Shown piece after piece: positions 25,169 to 33,438 of a stretch of 64,000 bases of DNA. Source of the DNA: Saccharibacillus qingshengii (lineage in GTDB: Bacteria > Bacillota > Bacilli > Paenibacillales > Paenibacillaceae). Position numbers and translations under genes: made by a program. Below the pieces are notes generated by a model. It saw only the letters and a program-made list of their open reading frames with translations. It was not told where the DNA came from and ran no database searches. How positions within the stretch are numbered: the first letter of the stretch is position 1; every line of letters begins with the position of its first letter. The stretch covers positions 16,237-80,236 of the forward strand of contig NZ_JAAZWC010000024.1 in NCBI RefSeq assembly GCF_013185195.1. Reading direction: 5' to 3'.

Positions 25169-26620
25169 ATGATAAAAAAACGGACAGCGATTCTGTTGGT
25201 CATTGTCGCAATGATCATCGGAGGGGGAGCGGTGCTTGCCTTGACGAACTATCCGATCTTCGCGAGCAGCGGAGCGAGCGCAAGCACGGGGCTCAATACG
25301 ACCGAAATAAACAAACTCAATGCGGCGGTCAAGCTGATCGAAGACAACTATTATAAGGATGTGGACCACGAGAAGCTGGTGACGGGAGCCATTAACGGCA
25401 TCGTCGGTGCGCTGGACGATCCTTATTCCGCGTACATGGCAGCCGAACAGGCAAGCGAATTCAACGAATCGATCGAAGGCTCGTTCACGGGAATCGGCGC
25501 CGAAGTCGAACTCAAGAACGAGAAAGTGACGGTCGTATCGCCGATCAAGGGATCTCCGGCCGAGAAGGCGGGCATTCAAGCCAAAGACGTTCTGCTCTCG
25601 GTCGACGGCAAGTCGTTGGCGGGCCTTGATCTGCAGACGGCCGTGTCGAAGATTCGCGGTCCGAAAGGCAGCAAGGTCACCGTTATGGTTCAGCGTCCGG
25701 GAACGCAGGACCCGATCAAATTCGAGATCACGCGCGACGATATCGAACTTGAAACCGTCAATGCGCATATGGAAAAAAGCAAAATCGGCGTGATCGAAGT
25801 GACGCAGTTCTCGGCCAATACGGGGGCGCGCTTCAAACAGGAACTGACCAAGCTGGAGAAGCAGGGCATGGAAGGCCTGGTCATCGACCTGCGCAACAAT
25901 CCCGGCGGCCTGCTTAACGTCGTGGTCGACATGGCCGAACAATTCGTGCCGAAAGGCAGCATCATTGTACAGGAAGAAACACGCGGCGGCGCACGTCAGG
26001 CTGTCCGTTCCGAAGGTCGGGCCAAAGGCAAGGATTATCCGGTTACCGTGCTGATTAACGGCGGCAGCGCAAGCGCTTCGGAGATCATGGCGGGCGCATT
26101 GAAAGAATCCGCGGGAGCGAAACTGCTCGGAGAAAACTCTTTCGGCAAAGGCACCGTGCAGACGAGTATTTCGGACAGCCTGGGCAAAGGAACGCTGCTC
26201 AAGATTACCATCGCCAAATGGCTGACGCCGGACGCCGAATGGATTCACGAAAAAGGAATCAAACCGGATGAGAAAGTCAGCCAGCCGGATTACTTCAAGG
26301 TGGCGCCGATCAACAAAGAGAAAACGCTCAAGTACAACATGAACAACGAAAATGTCAAAAGCGCGCAGATCATGCTGAGCGGACTCGGTTACGAGACCAA
26401 ACGCAAAGACGGTTATTTCGATGCCGAGACCAAAAAGCAGGTTCAAGCTTTCCAGAAAGCGCAAAAGCTGACGGTCAGCGGCATGATCGAAGCCAAAACG
26501 GCAGCCGCTCTCGAAGCCGCTACGCTTAAACAAATTACCGATCCGACCCACGACACCCAGTTGAACAAAGCGATCGAAGAATTGAAGCAGGAAACGCTTG
26601 CTCCGGCGTCGAACTCCTAA
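25169..26620 (+). CDS. Carboxy-terminal processing protease (S41, CtpA/CtpB type) with PDZ and peptidoglycan-binding domains
   Basis: A 483-residue exported serine protease with Ser-Lys dyad. An N-terminal signal anchor (about 5-28) is followed by the S41 N-terminal helical part, a PDZ domain (about 100-185; FTGIGAEVELKNEKVTVVSP), and the protease core with GGSASASEI (about 297) bearing the nucleophile and SFGKGTVQ (near 325) bearing the Lys. The C-terminus (about 390-460) is a PG_binding_1 domain (VKSAQIMLSGLGY...DAETKKQVQAFQ). AAGGAGG precedes ATG 25169. In B. subtilis ctpB stands at the equivalent place; CtpB cuts SpoIVFA in sporulation. The substrate here is unknown; a wall-targeted role beside FtsEX and an M23 hydrolase is plausible. 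Confidence 0.9.
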   Translation: MIKKRTAILLVIVAMIIGGGAVLALTNYPIFASSGASASTGLNTTEINKLNAAVKLIEDNYYKDVDHEKLVTGAINGIVGALDDPYSAYMAAEQASEFNESIEGSFTGIGAEVELKNEKVTVVSPIKGSPAEKAGIQAKDVLLSVDGKSLAGLDLQTAVSKIRGPKGSKVTVMVQRPGTQDPIKFEITRDDIELETVNAHMEKSKIGVIEVTQFSANTGARFKQELTKLEKQGMEGLVIDLRNNPGGLLNVVVDMAEQFVPKGSIIVQEETRGGARQAVRSEGRAKGKDYPVTVLINGGSASASEIMAGALKESAGAKLLGENSFGKGTVQTSISDSLGKGTLLKITIAKWLTPDAEWIHEKGIKPDEKVSQPDYFKVAPINKEKTLKYNMNNENVKSAQIMLSGLGYETKRKDGYFDAETKKQVQAFQKAQKLTVSGMIEAKTAAALEAATLKQITDPTHDTQLNKAIEELKQETLAPASNS

Positions 26621-26636
26621 ACATAGCGGTTTGAAC

Positions 26637-26665
26637 AAAGGGAAGGCGTAAGCCTTCCCTTTTTT
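26637..26665 (+). terminator. Terminator after the S41 protease gene
   Basis: AAAGGGAAGGC/GCCTTCCCTTT stem with a 4-base loop and a T6 tail. Confidence 0.82.
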
Positions 26666-26691
26666 AGAAGCGGGACGAAAAGGAGAAACCG

Positions 26692-28161
26692 ATGAACGAA
26701 TACCTGGAAATCATCCTGTCGGCACTGCTGGAACTTGTAATTCAGCCTTTCTATTGGGCAGGATTGTTGATTCTGCTGTTATATTATCGCCGTCAAGGCA
26801 TTTTGGAGCGAAAGCTTTTCCATATCCGCCTGCATGGATACGGCGGATATGCGGCGCGTGCACTGCTCGGCGGAATAGGGGCCGGTGCGCTCGTATCGCT
26901 GATCATGGCCGGACTCGGATTCACTTTGACGGTGCAGGGCGCGACCCTGCTCTGGGTCACTGCCCTTGTACTGCTGGTGTTCCGGATCCGGTTCGCCAAC
27001 TTCGCTTACGCGGTAGGCGTATTGGGCGCCCTGCAGTTCGTGCTGCGTCTGATTCCCGGACTGCCGGATGAGGGCGCCGCAGGCAGCATCCTCGCCGCCT
27101 TGAGCGGCTTGAACATCGCCGCGCTGCTGCTGTTGGCTGCTCTGCTGCATCTGGCGGAGAGCGGATTGATCGCCTGGCAGGGCAAAGACTTCGCCCTGCC
27201 GACGTACATCCCGGGCAAGCGCGGCCGCCCGGTCGGGGCTTACGTCCTGCGCATGCTCTGGCTTGCGCCGACGCTGCTGCTTGTGCCGGCCGAAGGCGGG
27301 CCGATCGGTCCTCTGCCTTGGCAGCCGCCGCTGAATACGTGGCTGGGTCTGCCGGAGGCGGCGAGCTATACGCTGCTCGCCCTTCCCGTCATGCTGGGCA
27401 TGGCGGAAGCGACCTGGACGCTGCTGCCGGAGCGCAAAGCCGCCCGCGCGGCGCGGCGCGGTCTTATGTTCGGCGCGGCGCTGCTGGTGCTGGCGCTCGG
27501 GGCCGTATTCTGGCCGCCGATGACGGTGATTGCCGCCGTCGCCGGTATCGTGCTGCGCGAAGCGCTGATCCGCGACGGTGTCCGCGAAGAAGACGGACAG
27601 CCGGCGATGTACGCGCACTCCGGACGCGGGCTCAAGATCCTGGCTGTTCAGCCCGGCAGTCCGGCCGAAGACATGGGCATTCTGCCCGGCGAGACGCTGC
27701 TAAAAGTCAACGGACTTCCGGTAGGCACTACGCAGCAGATGCATGAAGCGCTGCGGATCAATTCGGCTTTTTGCAAGCTTGAAGTTCAGAACCGCAGGGG
27801 AGACAGCAAGTTCCTGCAGCGGCCGATCTATGCGGGCGACCACCATCAGCTTGGCTTTGTGTTTGCTCCGGATGCGTCTTCGGCTTCGGAGCAGCCGTTC
27901 CGTCCGCTTTCGCTGCCGGGATTGTGGAGCGTGCAGGCCGAGCAGGGGCGGGGGTCTTCGGAAAGACTTCAGCTTCCGGCCGCGGTTCTTCCCGCTCCCC
28001 GGGGCGGTGAAGAGAAACCGGCCGAACCGCAGCCTGCAGACAGGCTGCCGCGCAGCGAAGCCGCGGCCGACCCGGCGCAGCGGGAAGTTGCGGAACAGGT
28101 TTCTTCCAACGAACAGCAGCCTCTGCCGAATCAGCCGGATAAGACGGAATTTTCCCAGTGA
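26692..28161 (+). CDS. minJ: Polytopic membrane protein with PDZ domain, MinJ-like
   Basis: A 489-residue protein with about seven membrane helices in the first 295 residues, a PDZ domain (about 305-385; GLKILAVQPGSPAEDMGILPGETLLKVNGLPV) and a Pro/Glu/Gln-rich cytoplasmic tail. B. subtilis MinJ (YvjD), which links DivIVA to MinD at the division site, has this layout, and its gene lies beside ctpB and ftsEX as here. Sequence conservation is low in this family, so the assignment rests on architecture and gene order. AAGGAG precedes ATG 26692. The coding region is very GC-rich. Its stop codon lies inside the loop of the terminator hairpin. Confidence 0.7.
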   Translation: MNEYLEIILSALLELVIQPFYWAGLLILLLYYRRQGILERKLFHIRLHGYGGYAARALLGGIGAGALVSLIMAGLGFTLTVQGATLLWVTALVLLVFRIRFANFAYAVGVLGALQFVLRLIPGLPDEGAAGSILAALSGLNIAALLLLAALLHLAESGLIAWQGKDFALPTYIPGKRGRPVGAYVLRMLWLAPTLLLVPAEGGPIGPLPWQPPLNTWLGLPEAASYTLLALPVMLGMAEATWTLLPERKAARAARRGLMFGAALLVLALGAVFWPPMTVIAAVAGIVLREALIRDGVREEDGQPAMYAHSGRGLKILAVQPGSPAEDMGILPGETLLKVNGLPVGTTQQMHEALRINSAFCKLEVQNRRGDSKFLQRPIYAGDHHQLGFVFAPDASSASEQPFRPLSLPGLWSVQAEQGRGSSERLQLPAAVLPAPRGGEEKPAEPQPADRLPRSEAAADPAQREVAEQVSSNEQQPLPNQPDKTEFSQ

Positions 28162-28178
28162 AAATTCCGTCTTTTTTT
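28141..28178 (+). terminator. Terminator overlapping the end of the MinJ-like gene
   Basis: A perfect 14-bp stem, AAGACGGAATTTTC/GAAAATTCCGTCTT, with a 5-base loop and T-run. The stop codon (28159-28161) lies at the loop, so translation and termination may interact. Confidence 0.88.
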
Positions 28179-28392
28179 GCGCTTTTTTAATCCGAATCTG
28201 CCGCTTGAAGTCAGGTAGTTCTTAAGACTCTGAATACCATCTGGATATGTATCCGTTTACACGAAAAAACGACGATAAATTGGAACTTTATTCATAAAAT
28301 TCGCGCACAGATTTTACGGGAAGCTGATAGAATGAAGAAAAATAAGCGAGTAAGAGACTTTTAGACTACTATCCTTTCAACTCTTAATCGGA

Positions 28393-28472
28393 GGTTTACG
28401 TTCGCCTGAAATAACAATTCCGTCGGAGACTTCGTACACGCTTCAAGTACGAAATCTCAGGGGAGCGTAACC
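28393..28472 (+). other. Structured leader upstream of the chemoreceptor gene (unclassified)
   Basis: Three nested pairings are visible: GGTTTACG with CGTAACC (28393-28400/28466-28472), CCTGA with TCAGG (28405-28409/28457-28461), and TTCGTAC with GTACGAA (28431-28437/28447-28453). The rest of the 28179-28521 interval is AT-richer and holds no gene; a weak TAGAAT -10 lies near 28331. I do not recognise a known riboswitch consensus. Confidence 0.35.
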
Positions 28473-28521
28473 TTACCTTTAGTGTTGACAAGGGACTAGA
28501 TGAAAAAGGGCGGTGGGGCAC

Positions 28522-30357
28522 ATGAGAAACCTGAAGGTGAAAACAAAGATTTTGCTGCTGGTACTGCTGTCCGGGGTCATGCTTGTGGCAGTGGGATACA
28601 CGGGGTTTGCCACGATGAAAAAGATGGCGGAGACTTCGGAGACGATGTATCAGAACAATCTGCGGTCTCTCAATGCGATCGGGCAGGTCGGTTCGAACAA
28701 CAGCGCGATCGAAGCCTATGTGATGGAAATGATGCTAAACGAAGACTATACGGCAGACCAGAACTTGTCGATGGGCATCAGCGACCGAACGGCCCGCAAT
28801 GCGATGGCCTACGCCGAATTGGAGAAAATCCAGTTGAGCCCGGCCGCCCAGGCACTGTATGCCGAATACAATCAGCTGACACCGAACTATTTTAACGTCC
28901 GCTCCCGGATCGTGGACTTGGCGACGCGCAACCAGAGCGAAGAAGCTTACCGTATGTTCCAAGAAGAGCTGCAGCCGATTCGCGAACAGGTCAACCAGAC
29001 GATGAACAAACTCAACTCGCAGCTGCTGAGAGAAGCGCAGAGCAGCAATGAAGCTTCAACCGAGCTGGCTCAAAGTTCGACCCTTCTTATTGTGATCTGT
29101 ATCGGAGTCGGCGTCCTGCTGATCGCGGCCGGCGGTTTGTTGATCTCGCGCCTGGTTTCCCTGCCGCTGCACCGGATGCAGAAGCTGATGCAGCAGGCGG
29201 AAGCCGGCGACTTGAGCGTGCAGGGCACCTATTTGTTCCGCGACGAGATCGGGCAGGTGACCTTGTCGTTCAACCGGATGATCGAAGGGCTGCGCGATAT
29301 GATCCGCCGGGTCGACGAAAGCGCCGTAACCTTGTCGGCTTCTTCGCAGCAGCTTGCCGCGGGGGCGGAGCAGACGACCGAAGCCGCCGCGCATATTGCC
29401 ACTTCGTCTTCGGAGCTGTCGGCCGGATTCGAGCAGCAGGTCAATACCATTGCCGATGTCGGCGGGTTCGTCGACGAGATGGAGAAGGGCATGCGGCAGC
29501 TGGATCGAAGCGGCGAAGAAGTGGCGGTCTCGGTAGACTCCGCGAATGCCGCGGCGGAGCTGGGCAGCCGGGAGCTTGAGAAAACGATCGGCCGGATGAA
29601 CGAGATCGACCACAGCGTCACTCACGCGCTGGACGTGGTGACCAGCCTGCGCCGCCGTTCGGAGGAGATCGGCACGGCCGCCGTATTGATCGATCAGGTG
29701 GCGAGGCAGACCAATCTGCTGTCGCTTAACGCTTCGATCGAAGCGGCAAGAGCCGGGGAAGCGGGCCGGGGATTTGCGGTCGTCGCCCAGGAAATCCGCA
29801 AGCTGGCCGAGAGTGCGGCGGCTTCCACGCGGACGATCGGGGAGATCATTGCCGCGATTCGCGAAGAGTCGGAAGCTGCGGTAATCTCGCTGAACGAAGG
29901 GGCGGATCGGGCCAGGCTCGGCGTGGAGAGCGGCCGGGAGATCTCGGAAGTGTTCGGACGAATCCGCAGCACGGTCTCCGAAGTGCGGCAGGAGACAAGC
30001 GAGACGAGCGGGCTGATTCGCGTTCTCTCGCAGCAGACTTCGCGGATTGCCGAGGCTATGCGCGAAGTCAACGCGATTGCCCGCCAAGGGGCGGCCGGGA
30101 TCGAGGAGGTCAGTGCCGCCGGAGAAGAGCAGCTGTCCACCATGGAAGAAGTGCAGGGATCCGCAAAATTCCTTTCCGGACTGGCCGAGGAGCTGCAGAC
30201 GACCCTGTCCCGTTTCACGTTGGAAGCATCGCCCGGGGAAGAAGGCGCTGCGCCGCAGTCCGCCGAACCGGATCGTCTCGAAGAAGCCGCAGAGGAGAAC
30301 GGTCTGGCGGAGACGGACAAGAGTTCCGGCCAAGAACCGCTCCACACGGTAGCCTAA
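28522..30357 (+). CDS. Methyl-accepting chemotaxis protein
   Basis: A 611-residue chemoreceptor. N-terminal membrane helix (about 8-30), extracellular four-helix-bundle sensor of the 4HB_MCP type (about 31-190), second helix (about 190-212: TLLIVICIGVGVLLIAAGG), HAMP (about 213-266) and a long signalling coiled coil whose tip carries SIEAARAGEAGRGFAVVAQEIRKLAE, the CheA/CheW contact. ATG 28522 is chosen: AAAAAGGG (28503-28510) is suitably placed and MRNLKVKTKILLL is a typical receptor start; GTG 28513 would be too close. The ligand is unknown. Its stop overlaps the convergent response-regulator gene by 4 bases with no terminator between. Confidence 0.93.
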   Translation: MRNLKVKTKILLLVLLSGVMLVAVGYTGFATMKKMAETSETMYQNNLRSLNAIGQVGSNNSAIEAYVMEMMLNEDYTADQNLSMGISDRTARNAMAYAELEKIQLSPAAQALYAEYNQLTPNYFNVRSRIVDLATRNQSEEAYRMFQEELQPIREQVNQTMNKLNSQLLREAQSSNEASTELAQSSTLLIVICIGVGVLLIAAGGLLISRLVSLPLHRMQKLMQQAEAGDLSVQGTYLFRDEIGQVTLSFNRMIEGLRDMIRRVDESAVTLSASSQQLAAGAEQTTEAAAHIATSSSELSAGFEQQVNTIADVGGFVDEMEKGMRQLDRSGEEVAVSVDSANAAAELGSRELEKTIGRMNEIDHSVTHALDVVTSLRRRSEEIGTAAVLIDQVARQTNLLSLNASIEAARAGEAGRGFAVVAQEIRKLAESAAASTRTIGEIIAAIREESEAAVISLNEGADRARLGVESGREISEVFGRIRSTVSEVRQETSETSGLIRVLSQQTSRIAEAMREVNAIARQGAAGIEEVSAAGEEQLSTMEEVQGSAKFLSGLAEELQTTLSRFTLEASPGEEGAAPQSAEPDRLEEAAEENGLAETDKSSGQEPLHTVA

Positions 30358-31031
30358 CGTCCCCGCAGATACAAGATCGCGATCTGGGTCCGGTCCCGCA
30401 GCGACAGCTTGGACAAGATTTCGGTGATGTAATTTTTGACGGTACCTTCGCTCAGATAAAGCCGGCCCGCAATTTCGCGATTGGACAGTCCTTCGGCGAT
30501 CAGGCCGACCACCTGCCGTTCCGAAGGGGTCAGGCCGTAGGCCGCCAAACGTAAGGAAGCATCCGGGTCTTCGGAGCCTTCCGCAGCGGGCGCCTGGACC
30601 GGCGGAGGGGAAGGAAGCAGCAGGCCCGCAAGCTTGGCCGCGATATCGGGGTGGATCAGCATACTGCCTTCGTGCACGGTCTTGATTCCCTGGATGATCC
30701 GGTCGGGCGCGATATTCTTGAGCAGATAGCCGCTGGCGCCGCCGCGGATCGCTTCGACGATGAACTCGTCATCGTCAAAAGTCGTCAGGACCAATACCCG
30801 CACCTTAGGAAAGCGGGCTTTGATCTGCCGGGTTCCTTCGACCCCGTCGCAGACCGGCATACGGATATCCATCAGGACCACATCCACGGCCAGTCCTTGT
30901 TCGAGCAGCAGCAGCGCTTCCCGTCCGTTGCCGGCCAAGCCGCTCACCTCGATCCCGGGATCCATGCCCAGCATGATCTGCAGGCTTTCCCGGATAAAAA
31001 TGTCGTCGTCCGCGATGATGATCCGGATCAT
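30354..31031 (-). CDS. NarL/FixJ-type response regulator
   Basis: A 225-residue DNA-binding regulator. The receiver domain (1-120) has the acidic pocket ADDD (7-10), phospho-acceptor Asp55 in VVLMDIRMP, and the conserved Lys in LLKNIAP. A Pro/Ala-rich linker leads to a LuxR/GerE helix-turn-helix (about 163-218; LTPSERQVVGLIAEGLSNREIAGRL...GTVKNYI). AGGAGGAA precedes ATG 31031. It is cotranscribed downstream of its histidine kinase, but a strong hairpin separates them. A palindrome in front of the divergent ABC genes is its likely target. Input stimulus unknown; such systems often respond to envelope stress or antimicrobial peptides. Confidence 0.93.
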   Translation of the reverse strand: MIRIIIADDDIFIRESLQIMLGMDPGIEVSGLAGNGREALLLLEQGLAVDVVLMDIRMPVCDGVEGTRQIKARFPKVRVLVLTTFDDDEFIVEAIRGGASGYLLKNIAPDRIIQGIKTVHEGSMLIHPDIAAKLAGLLLPSPPPVQAPAAEGSEDPDASLRLAAYGLTPSERQVVGLIAEGLSNREIAGRLYLSEGTVKNYITEILSKLSLRDRTQIAILYLRGR

Positions 31032-31047
31032 GATTGTTCCTCCTTGG

Positions 31048-31085
31048 AGCGAAAAAGAAGGCAGTCCGCTGCCTTCTTTTTCGCT
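31048..31085 (-). terminator. Terminator-like hairpin between kinase and regulator genes
   Basis: A perfect 17-bp stem (31048-31064 with 31069-31085) around a 4-base loop, with A/T-rich arms that give a T-run in each direction. On the minus strand it lies just before the regulator ribosome site, so it may reduce or control read-through. Confidence 0.75.
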
Positions 31086-31124
31086 TTTTCTATTCGGGGT
31101 AGGTGAAGCGTTCTTCGGCCGTGC

Positions 31125-32282
31125 TTATTCCGTCGTACCCGTACGAATCGGCAGCCGCGTCACCACGGTAAAAGGCGGACCCGGATCGATTCGCAGTTCG
31201 CCGCCCAGATGACGGGTGCGCTCGGTCATACCGCGGATGCCCATACCGGCCCGGACCGTCGGCGCCGCCTGGGTCTGCAGGTCGTCTGGTTTGATGTCGC
31301 CGGCTTGGCCGCTGCACACTTTTGTCGTGACGGCATCCGGCTCATAGATCAGGGTCAGTTCGATGTACTCCGCCCGACCGTGCCGCAGCGCGTTGGTCAG
31401 CGACTCCCGGGCATTCTGATACAGGGCGACGCGGTAGCTCGGGTACAGCGCGTAGGGAATGCCCTGAATACGGTACGTCGTCCGCATGCCGGTTTCGCGG
31501 CCCGTATCGTCCAGCAGCCGGTCCAGCGCATATTCGTGCTCGGCCCGGCTGACCGTGGTTCCTTTTTTGACCGACAGCCGAATTTCTTCCATACTTTCTT
31601 CCAACTGCCTGCGGATTTGTTCCAGCATGCCGGAGGCCCGCTCGCGCTCCGTCGGCAGAATGCGCATCGCCGCTTCCATCATCATCTTGATCCGGATCAG
31701 CCGGTGACCGATATCGTCGTGCAGTTTGCGCGCAAGCCGTACCCGTTCTTCGTCCTGGGCTTCTTCTTCGATTCGCAGGGCAAAAGCCGCCAGGCGCTCG
31801 CGTTCTTCGCCGAGTTCGAAATGATGCATCCGAAGCTCGTCGTACCGCACCACGTCTTCAAGGCGGCGGCGTTCGCTGATCTCAAGCATCAGAAGCAGAA
31901 CGGCGCTGAGCAGAAAAGCCAGATTGGCATTGAGCCGCACGGAGATTTCCGCTCCCGCGAGCGCAAGGTTCAAAGCCAGCAGGTGGCCGGCGGCCATCAG
32001 CCCTTTGGAAAACGGATCGCTCTGCATATAACCGGGCAGACTGGACAGCGACAGAAACAGCAGAGCCGGGCCGAAACGTTCGACGAGCCAGAAAGAAATC
32101 AGAATCTGCACGACCTGAAACGCAGTCCGCAGCCGCTCCGGCAGACCCAAACGTTCCGCAGCCGTCAGAGCCGCAAACAGCAGAACGCCCGCTACATACG
32201 TTTTGATCTCCCCGCTTGGCGCCGTGTACAGGCCTGCGGCGGCCGAAATCAAAATCAGAACTCCGCGTATCGCAAACCTCAA
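31125..32282 (-). CDS. Sensor histidine kinase (HisKA_3, NarL-partner type)
   Basis: A 385-residue membrane kinase. Four to five helices occupy about 1-135 with little extracellular sequence, as in intramembrane-sensing kinases. A coiled coil leads to the dimerisation domain with the phospho-acceptor His188 in ARKLHDDIGHRL. The ATPase domain has an N box (NARESLTNALRHG), but the usual D-x-G-x-G element reads CSGQAG, a deviation at the acidic ATP-contact residue; GMGIRGMTERTRHLGG is normal. The TTG start at 32282 is behind GGGAGTG. It is divergent from the ABC exporter genes at 32490-35764 and upstream of its regulator. Confidence 0.88.
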   Translation of the reverse strand: MRFAIRGVLILISAAAGLYTAPSGEIKTYVAGVLLFAALTAAERLGLPERLRTAFQVVQILISFWLVERFGPALLFLSLSSLPGYMQSDPFSKGLMAAGHLLALNLALAGAEISVRLNANLAFLLSAVLLLMLEISERRRLEDVVRYDELRMHHFELGEERERLAAFALRIEEEAQDEERVRLARKLHDDIGHRLIRIKMMMEAAMRILPTERERASGMLEQIRRQLEESMEEIRLSVKKGTTVSRAEHEYALDRLLDDTGRETGMRTTYRIQGIPYALYPSYRVALYQNARESLTNALRHGRAEYIELTLIYEPDAVTTKVCSGQAGDIKPDDLQTQAAPTVRAGMGIRGMTERTRHLGGELRIDPGPPFTVVTRLPIRTGTTE

Positions 32283-32367
32283 TATTTTCCACTCCCGTCG
32301 CTATCCCTGCATTTTGCCGCGGCACCTTGTCTTTTTTCGATTATAGCATGCGGGTCCGGCCGGAGCG

Positions 32368-32387
32368 GAGGTGACTTTGGTCATCTC
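32368..32387. promoter_or_regulatory. Candidate operator palindrome in the kinase/ABC intergenic region
   Basis: GAGGTGACTTTGGTCATCTC: two 8-base arms with one mismatch around a 4-base centre, midway between the divergent genes. A TACAAT -10-like box for the ABC operon lies near 32439. The size fits a dimeric LuxR-type regulator site. Confidence 0.5.
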
Positions 32388-32489
32388 CCTGCGTCCAACC
32401 CATGACTTTCTGTACCTGTGCCAATAAAGAAAGCCCCGTACAATACGGATATAACCAGTGAAGCGGAAACCGCGAAAGGGGACAAGAAG

Positions 32490-33425
32490 ATGTCTTTTGT
32501 AGAAATCAAAGATGTTGTCAAGCGTTACGGAAGCCGGATTTCGGTCGATCATCTGAATTTGAATATCGAAGAAGGCGAAGTGCTGGGGCTGCTCGGACCG
32601 AACGGCGCGGGAAAAAGTACGACCATCGGGATGATCTGCGGGCTGATCGGAATCGACAGCGGCGAGGTCCGGGTAGGCGGCCTCTCGGTCAAAGAATCGC
32701 CGATGGAAGTCAAACGCATGCTCGGCCTGGTGCCGCAGGATCTGGCGCTGTACGAGAAACTGCCCGCCGAAGAAAACGTGATGTTTTTTGCCCGGCTGCA
32801 CGGCCTGCGCGGTTCCCTGCTGAAGCAGAGCGTGAAGGAAGCGCTGGAATTCGTCGGTCTGGAAGACAAGGCCAAGGAGCTGCCGGCGACTTTCTCGGGA
32901 GGCATGAAGCGGCGTCTGAATATCGCCTGTGCGATTATGCACCGGCCCAAGCTCGTCATTATGGATGAGCCGACCGTCGGGATCGATCCGCAGTCGCGCA
33001 ATCATATCCTGGAAGCGGTGCGCGAGTTGAACCGGGCGGGTTCGACCGTCATTTATACCAGTCATTACATGGAAGAAGTCGAAGCGGTCAGTTCGAGGGT
33101 CGCGATCATCGACCGCGGACATCTGATCGCTTCCGGCACCCAGTCGGAGCTGTGCGAGCGCGCCGCTCAGCAGGAACGCATTCTGCTGCAGGTCACGCCG
33201 GTTACGGAAGAACTGTTGAGAGAACTGAAGGAGCATCCGCGGATCGAAGCGGTCGAGGCCGACGGAGACCGGATCACGCTCTACCTGTCTTCGGCGCAGC
33301 GCAGTCTGCAGGATGTGCTGTTTATCTGCGCCCGGCACGAAGCGCTGATCGGCTCGCTCGAATGCGAAGCGCCGAATCTCGAATCGCTGTTCCTGAATTT
33401 GACCGGACGCACGCTGAGAGACTGA
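32490..33425 (+). CDS. ABC exporter ATP-binding protein (ABC-2 / antibiotic-efflux type)
   Basis: A 311-residue ABC ATPase: Walker A GPNGAGKST (37-45), Q-loop GLVPQDLALYEKL, signature FSGGMKRRL (about 134) and Walker B LVIMDEPTVGID (about 157), followed by the H-loop region YTSHYMEEVE and a C-terminal extension typical of CcmA/NatA-like exporters. ATG 32490 is chosen (AAAGGGGACAAG upstream); a longer frame to 32418 lacks support. Two ABC-2 permease genes follow with 13-base spacing and an overlap, giving a three-gene heterodimeric exporter. The nearby two-component system suggests induction by the exported or toxic compound. Confidence 0.9.
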   Translation: MSFVEIKDVVKRYGSRISVDHLNLNIEEGEVLGLLGPNGAGKSTTIGMICGLIGIDSGEVRVGGLSVKESPMEVKRMLGLVPQDLALYEKLPAEENVMFFARLHGLRGSLLKQSVKEALEFVGLEDKAKELPATFSGGMKRRLNIACAIMHRPKLVIMDEPTVGIDPQSRNHILEAVRELNRAGSTVIYTSHYMEEVEAVSSRVAIIDRGHLIASGTQSELCERAAQQERILLQVTPVTEELLRELKEHPRIEAVEADGDRITLYLSSAQRSLQDVLFICARHEALIGSLECEAPNLESLFLNLTGRTLRD

Positions 33426-33438
33426 GGAGGAATAGACG

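Noticed and set aside
28393..28472. c-di-GMP (GEMM) or other known riboswitch before the chemoreceptor gene
   Set aside because: The conserved GEMM core sequences are not present, and no other consensus I know fits; left as an unclassified structure.
31209..32405. Long plus-strand frame opposite the histidine kinase gene
   Set aside because: It is the antisense shadow of a clear kinase and is rich in His/Gln/Arg as expected for such shadows.
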